A stretch of DNA of 64,000 nt from Gemmatimonadota bacterium (GTDB lineage Bacteria; Latescibacterota; UBA2968; UBA8231), in assembly GCA_018673255.1 (NCBI GenBank), contig JABHDC010000090.1:1-64000 (forward strand), in the 5' to 3' direction. Of this stretch, positions 33,105-40,726 are shown piece after piece. The translations under genes and the position numbers were made by a program. The notes beneath the pieces were generated by a model, which was not told the origin of the DNA, ran no database searches, and saw only the letters and a list, made by a program, of their open reading frames with translations. Each line of letters starts with the position of its first letter. Within the stretch, counting starts at the first letter, position 1.

Positions 33105-33503
33105 ATGTCAGAGGCACAAACCAAGGTCCCCGACGAGTTGAAGTACAGTGAACAGCATGAATGGCTCGCTCTCGACGGGGATGTGGGTACAATCGGCGTA
33201 ACCGACTATGCGCAGTCACAACTCGGCGACATTGTGTTCGTCGAACTACCCCAGGTCGGAGATCTGCTGGAGAAGGGCCAGTCTTTCGGCACGATTGAGG
33301 CGGTAAAGACCGTCGAGGAGCTCTACACGCCAGTCGCTGGCGAGGTCATTGAGGTCAATGAGACGCTCGAAGATGATGCCGAACAGGTGAACAGCGACCC
33401 CTATAGTGATGGCTGGATGATCAAAGTCCGGCTCTCAGACATTGGCGATCTGGACATGATGCTGTCTGCTGAGGACTACGAAGCCCTGATCGAAGACGCT
33501 TAA
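33105..33503 (+). CDS. gcvH: Glycine cleavage system H protein
   Basis: A 132-residue lipoyl-domain protein. YSEQHEWLALDGDVGTIGVT, then GDIVFVELPQVG, and GTIEAVKTVEELYTP carrying the lipoyl-lysine, identify GcvH. In the canonical pathway it shuttles aminomethyl groups between the P, T and L proteins; none of those genes is nearby. Its position right after accBC is unusual. Free-standing GcvH proteins can also act as lipoate carriers, so that role is possible. The Shine-Dalgarno is AGGAGAAAGGA. Confidence 0.94.
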   Translation: MSEAQTKVPDELKYSEQHEWLALDGDVGTIGVTDYAQSQLGDIVFVELPQVGDLLEKGQSFGTIEAVKTVEELYTPVAGEVIEVNETLEDDAEQVNSDPYSDGWMIKVRLSDIGDLDMMLSAEDYEALIEDA

Positions 33504-33632
33504 AGAGACGCTGGCCCCTCGCCTTGACCGTGTGAGGGCCATGGCGCTTGATTTTCCAGTTCGTCCGGGTCAGAGAGCCGATAGTGCCCCCTGACCCGGT
33601 TGTGTGCCTTCCGTCTCCGGCCGGAGACCACC

Positions 33633-34136
33633 TTGCTGGATCGTGCCGTCCTTGTTCTGAATCAGAACTACGAGCCCCTCAATGTCTGCTCCGTGCGTCG
33701 TGCCCTGGCTCTCATGTTCAGGGGGAAAGCGAGCAATGTGGAGACAGGCCTGGGCGTGGTTCGGAGTGTGGCAGCCTGTTTCGACGTGCCGAGCGTTGTG
33801 CGGCTGGAGCGATACATCCGGGCGCCCCGTCGCCGTGTGGTCCTGTCGAAGCGCAATGTCTTGCGACGAGACAACTACGTGTGTCAGTACTGCGGTATCA
33901 GGGATCGAGAGATGACGATCGACCATGTGATCCCGAAGAAGGACGACGGGCCCTCAACGTGGGAGAACCTGGTGGCCGCATGTGCTACGTGTAACGCTCG
34001 CAAGGGAGGCCGAAAACCCGAGCAGGCGGGATTGTCGCTCATCAGAACTCCGAGACGGCCAAACAACGTGACCTTCATTCGCAACTACGTCGGTGCCTCC
34101 GACTATCGATGGAAGCCCTATCTCTTCCTTGACTGA
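33633..34136 (+). CDS. HNH endonuclease family protein
   Basis: The ~167-residue protein has an N-terminal AVLVLNQNYEPLNVCSVRRA segment and a C-terminal HNH domain: CQYCG zinc ligands, IDHVIPKK with the catalytic His, WENLVAACATCNARKG. This small family is found as a single chromosomal gene in many free-living bacteria and is not tied to inteins or introns; its physiological substrate is unclear. I chose the TTG at 33633 because CGGAGA lies 7 bases upstream and the family N-terminus starts there; the GTG at 33600 would add 11 residues. It precedes scpA with a short overlap. Confidence 0.88.
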   Translation: MLDRAVLVLNQNYEPLNVCSVRRALALMFRGKASNVETGLGVVRSVAACFDVPSVVRLERYIRAPRRRVVLSKRNVLRRDNYVCQYCGIRDREMTIDHVIPKKDDGPSTWENLVAACATCNARKGGRKPEQAGLSLIRTPRRPNNVTFIRNYVGASDYRWKPYLFLD

Positions 34137-36021
34137 AACTCCCGCCAACGAATCGCTCGACCCGGAAGACGAGGGCAGCGAAGCCACCACCACGCCCGAG
34201 ATCCCTTCGGAAGCAGGTCCCGTCACGGTCACCGCTGGTGCCACTGTCGATCATGGCGAGGCGCTCACCGATGAGAGCCAGCCCGCTGAAGCAGCCGACA
34301 CCAAAGCGGCGATCGACACGTACGGTGTCAATCTCGATGTCTTCGAGGGGCCACTCGATCTGCTCCTCTACCTGATTCGCAAGAGTGAGGTAGACATCTA
34401 CGACATCCCCGTGGCTCGGATCACGGCCCAGTATCTGGCCTTCCTGCGCGGCATCCACCTGTTGGATCTGGAGGGAGCCGCCGACTTCATCCTCATGGCG
34501 GCGACGCTGATGAAGATCAAGTCGCAGATGCTGCTCCCACGTGACATCGAGGGAGAGGATCTCGACGAGGGCATCGGTGATCCGCGCGAAGAACTCGTCC
34601 GCAAGCTCCTGGAATACCAGCAGTTCAAGGAGATCGCGGACTGGCTGAGCGACCAGGGCACAGAGCAACGAGACATCTATCAGCGCCCCGGTGGCCTCCC
34701 CGAGGATACGGAGGACGCCGAACTGCAACCGGTGTCTCTCTTCGATCTACTCAAGGTCTACAAGCACGTGATCGATCACGTGCCTCAGGCAGCCGTACAC
34801 CGAATCGTCGAAGAAGAAGTTGCGATCGAAGAGTGCATCGAACGTGTCCTGAGTGAACTGGGCCAGCGATCTCGCCTCCGGTTCTTCGATCTGATCAGCG
34901 GTCAGTCACGAGTGGCCATGGTTGCGACATTCATTGGCATCCTTGAGTTGCTCAAGTCACAGCGCATTCGTGTACACCAGGCTCAGCCCTTCGACGACAT
35001 CTGGATCGAGGGTCGCGAGCCTGATGAGGATCAGCCTGAAGCAGATGCAGATGCAGAGGGCGATGCCGAGACCGGAGAGACAGCCGAATCTGACGACACC
35101 GTATCTGCTGAACCGGTCGACCAGACGAGCGAGGGACAGCCCGCGATTACCGTTCCGATGCCAGAGGCAGAGGCAAGCATCGCAGGTGCGGGAACCAAGA
35201 CGGATACGGACGCCGAACCGGTTGCGAGTACCGAGTCGGATTCAGAAACCGAGATCGCTGCAGTCACCTCTACGACCTGGGGCACCGAGTCAGATACGGA
35301 TGCCGAGATCGCCACAGACACGGCCCGGACCGCCTGGGGTGCCGAACCGGATTCGGAAACCGCGCAATCAGCATCCCCTGCGGCTGTGCCGGAGGCCGGC
35401 CAGTTACTGGATGACGAGTTAGTCGATGATGGCCAGATCGAGACGGAACCTGCTGCTGAGGAACCGGTTGATGAGGTGGCGGTCGATCACGGGCAGGAGG
35501 CCGACGAGCGGGGTGATGACCCAGACCCAGGTCCGGATCCAGATTCCGAGCAATCTGCCGATGTAGAGTCCGGTCTATGGGCGGCCGACCCGGCTGATGT
35601 GTCCGGCGAATTCGAATCGCTGACGCGATCCGAATTCGGCTCACAGATATCGACACCACCGGCCCTGCCCGGCCCCGAGGACACGGCGCGTGATTCAACC
35701 GTATCAGACGCAGACGGAGAAGACCCGCCAGCCCAGACCGCACTGGCATCACCGGAACCGGACGATCTTGAAGCAGATGCATCCAGACTGGTGGATGCCG
35801 CCGAGCGCCTCGGTGACCAGGCCGTCCCCCAAGCTCCTGTAGTTGGCCAGACTGTTAACCAGACAGTCGACCAGACACTTGGCCAGGCCGAAGTGCGGGA
35901 AGATGAGGACTTGGACAGCGGTTCACCCATCGAAGAGGATTCGCAGGCGGCCGGGGCGCAGGCGCCGCCGCCTCCCGCTCCAGGTGTCGATGGTCTGACC
36001 GGTCCGGAGGAGAGGGCGTGA
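34129..36021 (+). CDS. scpA: Segregation and condensation protein A with long acidic tail
   Basis: Residues about 65-310 are a complete ScpA kleisin: VNLDVFEGPLDLLLYLIRKS, DIPVARITAQYLAFL, EGAADFILMAATLMKIKSQM and a C-terminal winged helix with VATFIGILELLKSQRIRVHQ. ScpA bridges the Smc heads with ScpB. The family is normally about 250 residues; here a short acidic N-terminal extension and ~320 extra C-terminal residues rich in Asp, Glu, Thr, Ser and Ala are added, with imperfect repeats around SDTDAEIA/WGAEPDSETA. The start is uncertain: TTG at 34129 gives an 8-base overlap with the HNH gene, GTG at 34093 a longer one. Confidence 0.9.
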   Translation: MTETPANESLDPEDEGSEATTTPEIPSEAGPVTVTAGATVDHGEALTDESQPAEAADTKAAIDTYGVNLDVFEGPLDLLLYLIRKSEVDIYDIPVARITAQYLAFLRGIHLLDLEGAADFILMAATLMKIKSQMLLPRDIEGEDLDEGIGDPREELVRKLLEYQQFKEIADWLSDQGTEQRDIYQRPGGLPEDTEDAELQPVSLFDLLKVYKHVIDHVPQAAVHRIVEEEVAIEECIERVLSELGQRSRLRFFDLISGQSRVAMVATFIGILELLKSQRIRVHQAQPFDDIWIEGREPDEDQPEADADAEGDAETGETAESDDTVSAEPVDQTSEGQPAITVPMPEAEASIAGAGTKTDTDAEPVASTESDSETEIAAVTSTTWGTESDTDAEIATDTARTAWGAEPDSETAQSASPAAVPEAGQLLDDELVDDGQIETEPAAEEPVDEVAVDHGQEADERGDDPDPGPDPDSEQSADVESGLWAADPADVSGEFESLTRSEFGSQISTPPALPGPEDTARDSTVSDADGEDPPAQTALASPEPDDLEADASRLVDAAERLGDQAVPQAPVVGQTVNQTVDQTLGQAEVREDEDLDSGSPIEEDSQAAGAQAPPPPAPGVDGLTGPEERA

Positions 36022-37049
36022 GCGAGGACAAGTTCGAAGCTGACAAACTGCGCGGCATCGTCGAAGCGGTACTGATGACCGCTGATCAACCGGTATCGCC
36101 GGGCAAGCTGCAATCTCTGTGCAAGGGAGCTAACGGGAAGGATCTACGACGCGCCGTCGACGAGCTCAATGAGAAATACGGCGCGGGCGAGCACGCCATG
36201 ACGATCACCGAAGTCGCCGGTGGTTTCCAGTTCGTCACTCTCAAAGAATTCGGCCCGTGGGTCCGCAAGTTCCATGATCGATCGCAGGTCCGCGTCTCTC
36301 AGGCTGCCCTGGAAACCCTTGCCATCATCGCCTTCAAGCAACCCGTCACCCGGATAGAGGTCGACAGCATCCGTGGTGTCGATTCAGGTGGTGTGATTCG
36401 TACGCTGCTCGAACTGAACATGATGCGGATCGTTGGAAGATCCGAGGGCGTCGGCCGCCCCATGTTGTTCGGCACGACACGCGAATTCATGACCCATTTT
36501 GGTCTGAAGAGCCTGGCCGATCTGCCTCGCCCCAAAGAACTGGAAGAACTGCTGGCCGAAGGCGAGCGCAAAGCACACGAGGCAGAAGCGCAGACAAGTG
36601 AAGCCCCGGACGCCAACCCGGAGGCCGCCACAGATGAGGATGGACAAAGGTCCGAGGCGGATGATGCCGACGACGCATCAGACGACGCATCAGACGACGC
36701 ATCAGACGACGCATCAGACGACGCATCAGACGACGCATCAGACGACGCATCAGACGACGCATCAGACGATGCATCAGATGGTGCATCAGATGGCGACGTG
36801 ATCGATGACGAGCAGCCCGATGGGGAAGCGCCAGAAGAGGATGCAATGACGGACTCAGTTGACGAGTCCGCCGAGCCTTTGGACGATGACGTGACTGAGG
36901 CCGACAACAACGTGGACACCGACTCAACTGACGAAGATTCCGTCGAACCGGAAGATGAGGATCTCGCTGATCCGGTTTCCGATGACACCGACAGCGACAC
37001 TGACACCGAGACAGACCAGGATGGCCAAAAGGCCGAAGGCGAAGGCTGA
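36018..37049 (+). CDS. scpB: Segregation and condensation protein B with acidic repeat tail
   Basis: Residues about 1-185 match ScpB: LRGIVEAVLMTADQPVSPGK, RVSQAALETLAIIAFKQPVT, RIEVDSIRGVDSGGVIRTLL and GRPMLFGTTREFMTHFGL. The two winged-helix domains bind ScpA in the SMC-ScpAB complex. The remaining ~155 residues are an acidic tail containing ten DDAS-type repeats and many Asp/Glu/Thr. The start is GTG in a GTGA overlap with scpA. The usual length is about 190. The pseudouridine synthase gene begins inside the last 29 bases. Confidence 0.92.
   Translation: MSEDKFEADKLRGIVEAVLMTADQPVSPGKLQSLCKGANGKDLRRAVDELNEKYGAGEHAMTITEVAGGFQFVTLKEFGPWVRKFHDRSQVRVSQAALETLAIIAFKQPVTRIEVDSIRGVDSGGVIRTLLELNMMRIVGRSEGVGRPMLFGTTREFMTHFGLKSLADLPRPKELEELLAEGERKAHEAEAQTSEAPDANPEAATDEDGQRSEADDADDASDDASDDASDDASDDASDDASDDASDDASDDASDGASDGDVIDDEQPDGEAPEEDAMTDSVDESAEPLDDDVTEADNNVDTDSTDEDSVEPEDEDLADPVSDDTDSDTDTETDQDGQKAEGEG
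36669..36788 (+). repeat. 12-bp minisatellite in scpB, ten units
   Basis: The unit GACGACGCATCA is repeated ten times without spacers. Units 1-8 (36669-36764) are identical; unit 9 has one change and unit 10 two. The repeat stays in frame, encoding (DDAS)n and ending DGAS. Confidence 0.97.
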
Positions 37050-37785
37050 GGAAAGCGGGCGGATGCGGCTCAACCGCTTCCTGGCCCGGGCTGGCGTAGC
37101 CTCTCGACGACGTTGTGACGAACTGATCGCCGCCGGATCCGTCCGGGTCAATGGCAAGGTGCCGGGACCGGGAGACTCAGTCGACGGTGATAGTGATCGC
37201 GTCACCGTCAATGGCAAACAGGTCAACCTGCCGCAGAAGTGCGAATACATCCTCATGAACAAACGGCGCGACACGCTCGTGACGCGCAGCGATCAGCGTG
37301 GCCGAACGACGATCTACGAGGATGTCCCGAGCCTGCGTCCCGCCACAGTTGCCGTCGGCCGGCTCGACCGGGACACGACGGGCGTGCTGTTGTTGACCGA
37401 TGACGGCGAATTGGCCTTCCGCCTGACCCACCCTAAATACGGTGTCGACAAACGGTATATCGCCGTCGTCGAGGGATTTCCCAGCGAGGGGGCTCTGACG
37501 AAGCTGGCGCAGGGCGTTGAACTCGAGGACGGCCCGACAGCCCCGGCCGACATCACCCTGCTTCCCACGCAGGATCGCCGTCGCGCCCGTATCGAGATGG
37601 TGTTGCACGAAGGACGCAAGCATCAGGTCAAGCGGATGTGCCTGGCCGTAGGCCACAGAGTCAGGTCGCTGCGCCGGGCAAGCTTTGCCGGACTGCAGGT
37701 GGGAGACCTGCGCCCGGGGCAACACCGCCAACTGCGGCCCGAGGAGATCCGGCGTCTTCTCAAGCAGGTGGGACTGGATCGCTGA
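37021..37785 (+). CDS. rluB: RluB/RsuA-family pseudouridine synthase
   Basis: About 254 residues from the ATG at 37021. An S4 RNA-binding domain (RLNRFLARAGVASRRRCDEL) is followed by the catalytic domain with VGRLDRDTTGVLLLT (catalytic Asp), KRYIAVVEG and LHEGRKHQVKRM. Members convert uridine to pseudouridine in rRNA; the RluB assignment (23S rRNA) rests on the common scpB-rluB gene order. It overlaps the end of scpB by 29 bases and shares one base with cmk. Confidence 0.9.
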   Translation: MAKRPKAKAEESGRMRLNRFLARAGVASRRRCDELIAAGSVRVNGKVPGPGDSVDGDSDRVTVNGKQVNLPQKCEYILMNKRRDTLVTRSDQRGRTTIYEDVPSLRPATVAVGRLDRDTTGVLLLTDDGELAFRLTHPKYGVDKRYIAVVEGFPSEGALTKLAQGVELEDGPTAPADITLLPTQDRRRARIEMVLHEGRKHQVKRMCLAVGHRVRSLRRASFAGLQVGDLRPGQHRQLRPEEIRRLLKQVGLDR

Positions 37786-38465
37786 TGGCGGGGCCCAGAG
37801 GACTGGTCATCGCCATCGACGGCGTCATCGGATCCGGTAAATCGACGGCCGCACGAGGCGTCGCCCAGGCGCTGTCCTACCGCCACCTGGACACAGGTGC
37901 CATGTATCGCGCCGTAGCCTTGAGGGCGACAGCGCGTGATCTGCGGCCCGATGACCACGACGGACTCGTCCTCCTGCTGAAAAGCCTGCAGATCGAGCTC
38001 ACACCGCTGGATGAAGGGGGGCGGATTCTCGTCGATGGCGAGGACGTGAGCGATGCCATCCGGCTCCCCGAGATTACACGTTGCGTGGGATCCTATGCGG
38101 ATCGCCCCGAAGTGCGTGAGCGCCTTGTCGAACACCAGCGGTCGCTGGGAGCCGAAGGGGGTGTCGTGGCCGAAGGGCGCGACATGAGTTCCGTCGTTTT
38201 CCCTCAGGCCGACCTGAAGATCAAGATGCTGGCGGACCTGGAAGAGCGGGCACACCGGCGGCATCTGGAATACATCGCTCGAGGCATCGACATCAGTCTC
38301 GAGCAGGTTAGGGTGGATATCCAGACGCGGGACCAGGAAGATGAACAGCGGGACTACGGCGCCGATGGTCTGCCCCTGGACATCGTCGAGGTCTCCACCG
38401 ACGGACTCGATGCAGCCGCTGTGACGGCACGAATCGTCGAACTGGCACGCGAGCGCGGCGCCTGA
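37785..38465 (+). CDS. cmk: Cytidylate kinase
   Basis: The 226-residue protein phosphorylates CMP and dCMP. It has the P-loop IDGVIGSGKSTAARGVA (most members have a GPSGAGKGT-type loop, so this is slightly variant), HLDTGAMYRAVAL, VAEGRDMSSVVFPQADLKIK and a lid with RDQEDEQRDY. The ATG overlaps the upstream TGA by one base (TGATG); the longer frame to 37638 lies inside the synthase gene. rpsA follows after 235 bases, the frequent cmk-rpsA order. Confidence 0.94.
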   Translation: MAGPRGLVIAIDGVIGSGKSTAARGVAQALSYRHLDTGAMYRAVALRATARDLRPDDHDGLVLLLKSLQIELTPLDEGGRILVDGEDVSDAIRLPEITRCVGSYADRPEVRERLVEHQRSLGAEGGVVAEGRDMSSVVFPQADLKIKMLADLEERAHRRHLEYIARGIDISLEQVRVDIQTRDQEDEQRDYGADGLPLDIVEVSTDGLDAAAVTARIVELARERGA

Positions 38466-38537
38466 GCCACTCAGTTCGCCCCGCTCACCCGTAGCAGGAC
38501 GCCGCGGGATACCGCAAACCATTGGAACACACTATAT

Positions 38538-38694
38538 TTGGAGTTTCCCATTCCTGGGGAGTATACCCGCCTGCCAGGCCCTTGAGGCCGTCAACCGGGG
38601 CTCCACAGGATCCCGCTCTCATTCCCGGGCCCCGGCAGGACCCGGACGCGTGTAGCGCAGGCAGTCTCATGCGCTTCCACGCAAATCACGGAAG
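38538..38694 (+). promoter_or_regulatory. rpsA upstream region: candidate promoter and a hairpin at the ribosome-binding site
   Basis: TTGGAG (38538-38543), 18 bases, TATACC (38562-38567) is a moderate promoter candidate in the 235-bp gap before rpsA. CTTCC (38674-38678) can pair with GGAAG (38690-38694), which is also the only Shine-Dalgarno-like sequence before the ATG at 38701, so the site could be partly masked. No ORF is supported in the gap. Confidence 0.4.
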
Positions 38695-38700
38695 TCGAGA

Positions 38701-40539
38701 ATGACCGAAGAAACGACCACAGAAGAGCCCCAGGCCTCGACAGAGGCCGTCGTTGAGCCAGCCGCCGTTGAGACGCCTGCTGCGCCACCCGTCTACGGAC
38801 AGATCAGCATCGAGGAATTCGAGGTCTCCGAGTATTCAGAGGCCGAGATGGAACAGCTCGAGGCGATGTATGACGAAAGCTTCTCCGGTATCCGCCAGGG
38901 CGAGATCGTCCAGGGCCGCGTCGTCAGCGTCAGTCCGAACGAAGTCCTCGTTGATATTGGTTTCAAGTCCGAAGGCGCCATCTCGATTCGCGAATTTGGT
39001 GATGATCCCAGTGCGATCGAGATCGGTGCAGAAGTCGAAGTCTTCCTCGAGAATGTGGAAGACCTCGAAGGCCGCGTCGTGTTGTCGAAGCAGAAGGCCG
39101 ACTTCATGCGCGTCTGGGACGGCATCAAGGAGGCTCACGACAATGGCACGACGGTCCGTGGTCGTCTCATGCGCCGCATCAAGGGTGGTATCGTCGTCGA
39201 CCTGCTGGGCGTCGAAGCCTTCCTGCCAGGTTCGCAGATCGACATCCGCCAGGTCAAGAACTTCGATCAGTATCTCGGCAACGAGTACGAGTTCAAGATC
39301 ATCAAGCTCAACAAGGCACGTCGCAATATCGTCGTCTCTCGCCGATCGGTCCTCGAAGAGGAGCGCGAGAAGATGCGTGGCGAGCTGGTGGCAGAGCTCG
39401 AGGATGGCCAGTTGCGCGAGGGCGTCGTCAAGAACATCACAGACTTCGGTGCCTTCATCGACCTGGGTGGTCTCGACGGACTGCTGCACATCACGGACAT
39501 GTCGTGGGGACGCGTCAGTCATCCGTCCGAAATGGTCTCCATCGGCGACCGGATCCGCGTCAAGGTTCTCAACTACGACCGCGAGCGCGAGCGCATCTCG
39601 CTGGGTCTCAAGCAGCTGACGCCGCATCCCTGGGAGAATATCGGGGGCAAATACCCCGAGACGACACAGACACAGGGCAAGGTCGTCAGCATCACCGACT
39701 ACGGTGCTTTTGTTGAACTCGAAGAGGGCATCGAGGGTTTGGTCCATATCTCCGAAATGTCTTGGACCCAGCACGTTCGGCATCCGTCGAAGCTGGTTTC
39801 CATCGGCGACATGGTCGATGTGGTTGTGCTGAAGCTCGACGTGGAGAATCAGAAGATCTCCCTCGGCATGAAGCAGACCGATCCGGATCCTTGGGAGACT
39901 CTGGATGCCCGTTACCCCTCCGGCACTCGTATGGAGGGCACGGTGAAGAGCCTGACCAACTTCGGCGCCTTCGTGGAAATCGAAGAAGGCATCGATGGGC
40001 TCGTCCACATCTCCGACATGTCCTGGACTCGCCGTATCCGTCAGGCCAGCGAGATGTTCAAGAAGGGCGATGTGATTCCCGTCGTCGTCACTGACATCGA
40101 CGTGAAGCGGCGACGGATCTCGCTGAGTCACAAGATGGCCTTCGACAACCCCTGGCCGAATCTGGCTGAGAGTCACGCCGTGGGCACCGAGACGAACGGA
40201 TCGATCTCCCGCATCCTCGAGCGCGGTGTCGTTGTGAGCCTCGAGAACGACGTCGACGGTTTTGTCCCGCTGTCGCAGTTGGGCATCGACGGCCTGCAAT
40301 TGCCTCGCCAGGCTTTTGAGGCGGGTCAGCAGATTCCGCTGAAGGTCATCGAGTTCGACGAGGACCAGAAGAAAATCGTCCTGAGCGTCATCGAGTTCCT
40401 GCGCGACAAGGATCAGTCCGACGTCGACGCCTACGTCGAAGCCCATCCGATTGTGGATGTCCCCGAGCCCGAAGAGGGCGCCGAGGAGGACGAACTGGAC
40501 CGCGACGAAGAGATGGAGAGCTGGGGCGGCGAGCAGTAG
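38701..40539 (+). CDS. rpsA: Small ribosomal subunit protein bS1
   Basis: The 612-residue protein has an acidic N-terminal extension (about 50 residues) and six S1 RNA-binding repeats. The first two are divergent (EIVQGRVVSVSPNEVLVDIG and TVRGRLMRRIKGGIVVDLL). Repeats 3-5 are canonical, each with ITDFGAF- or LTNFGAF-like strands and LVHISDMSW. Repeat 6 is GSISRILERGVVVSLENDV. S1 brings mRNA to the 30S subunit. The C-terminus is acidic. It is a separate transcript closed by a strong terminator. Confidence 0.96.
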   Translation: MTEETTTEEPQASTEAVVEPAAVETPAAPPVYGQISIEEFEVSEYSEAEMEQLEAMYDESFSGIRQGEIVQGRVVSVSPNEVLVDIGFKSEGAISIREFGDDPSAIEIGAEVEVFLENVEDLEGRVVLSKQKADFMRVWDGIKEAHDNGTTVRGRLMRRIKGGIVVDLLGVEAFLPGSQIDIRQVKNFDQYLGNEYEFKIIKLNKARRNIVVSRRSVLEEEREKMRGELVAELEDGQLREGVVKNITDFGAFIDLGGLDGLLHITDMSWGRVSHPSEMVSIGDRIRVKVLNYDRERERISLGLKQLTPHPWENIGGKYPETTQTQGKVVSITDYGAFVELEEGIEGLVHISEMSWTQHVRHPSKLVSIGDMVDVVVLKLDVENQKISLGMKQTDPDPWETLDARYPSGTRMEGTVKSLTNFGAFVEIEEGIDGLVHISDMSWTRRIRQASEMFKKGDVIPVVVTDIDVKRRRISLSHKMAFDNPWPNLAESHAVGTETNGSISRILERGVVVSLENDVDGFVPLSQLGIDGLQLPRQAFEAGQQIPLKVIEFDEDQKKIVLSVIEFLRDKDQSDVDAYVEAHPIVDVPEPEEGAEEDELDRDEEMESWGGEQ

Positions 40540-40580
40540 ACTGCCCTGCACTCTATTTGCAGCAAGTATTGACCGACGTA

Positions 40581-40614
40581 AGGGAGCGTGGCCCGGTGGC
40601 CACGCTCCCTTTTT
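40581..40614 (+). terminator. Intrinsic terminator of rpsA
   Basis: AGGGAGCGTGGC (40581-40592) and GCCACGCTCCCT (40599-40610) form a perfect 12-bp stem with a CCGGTG loop, directly followed by TTTT. Confidence 0.93.
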
Positions 40615-40726
40615 CGTTACCCAACGCTTCCGGCATCCCTTTGTAGGTGAGAGCCACCCCGGTTATCTTCTTCCACGAAGACTGCCAGCCTTTCCTCACG
40701 CGCCCGGCTAGAGAACTCCAAGAGCG

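Noticed and set aside
33633..34136. Homing endonuclease or mobile HNH element
   Set aside because: The gene is a compact single-copy family member between gcvH and scpA, with no intron, intein or flanking repeats.
34922..35782. Long overlapping frames inside the scpA tail
   Set aside because: They are shadows of a low-complexity GC-rich coding sequence; the scpA frame is continuous from the kleisin core.
36669..36788. Regular short repeats that could suggest a CRISPR array
   Set aside because: The units are 12 bp, directly adjacent with no spacers, and in frame inside scpB.
38836..40551. Long minus-strand frame opposite rpsA
   Set aside because: It is an antisense shadow of the S1 repeats, with no start signals or recognisable domains.
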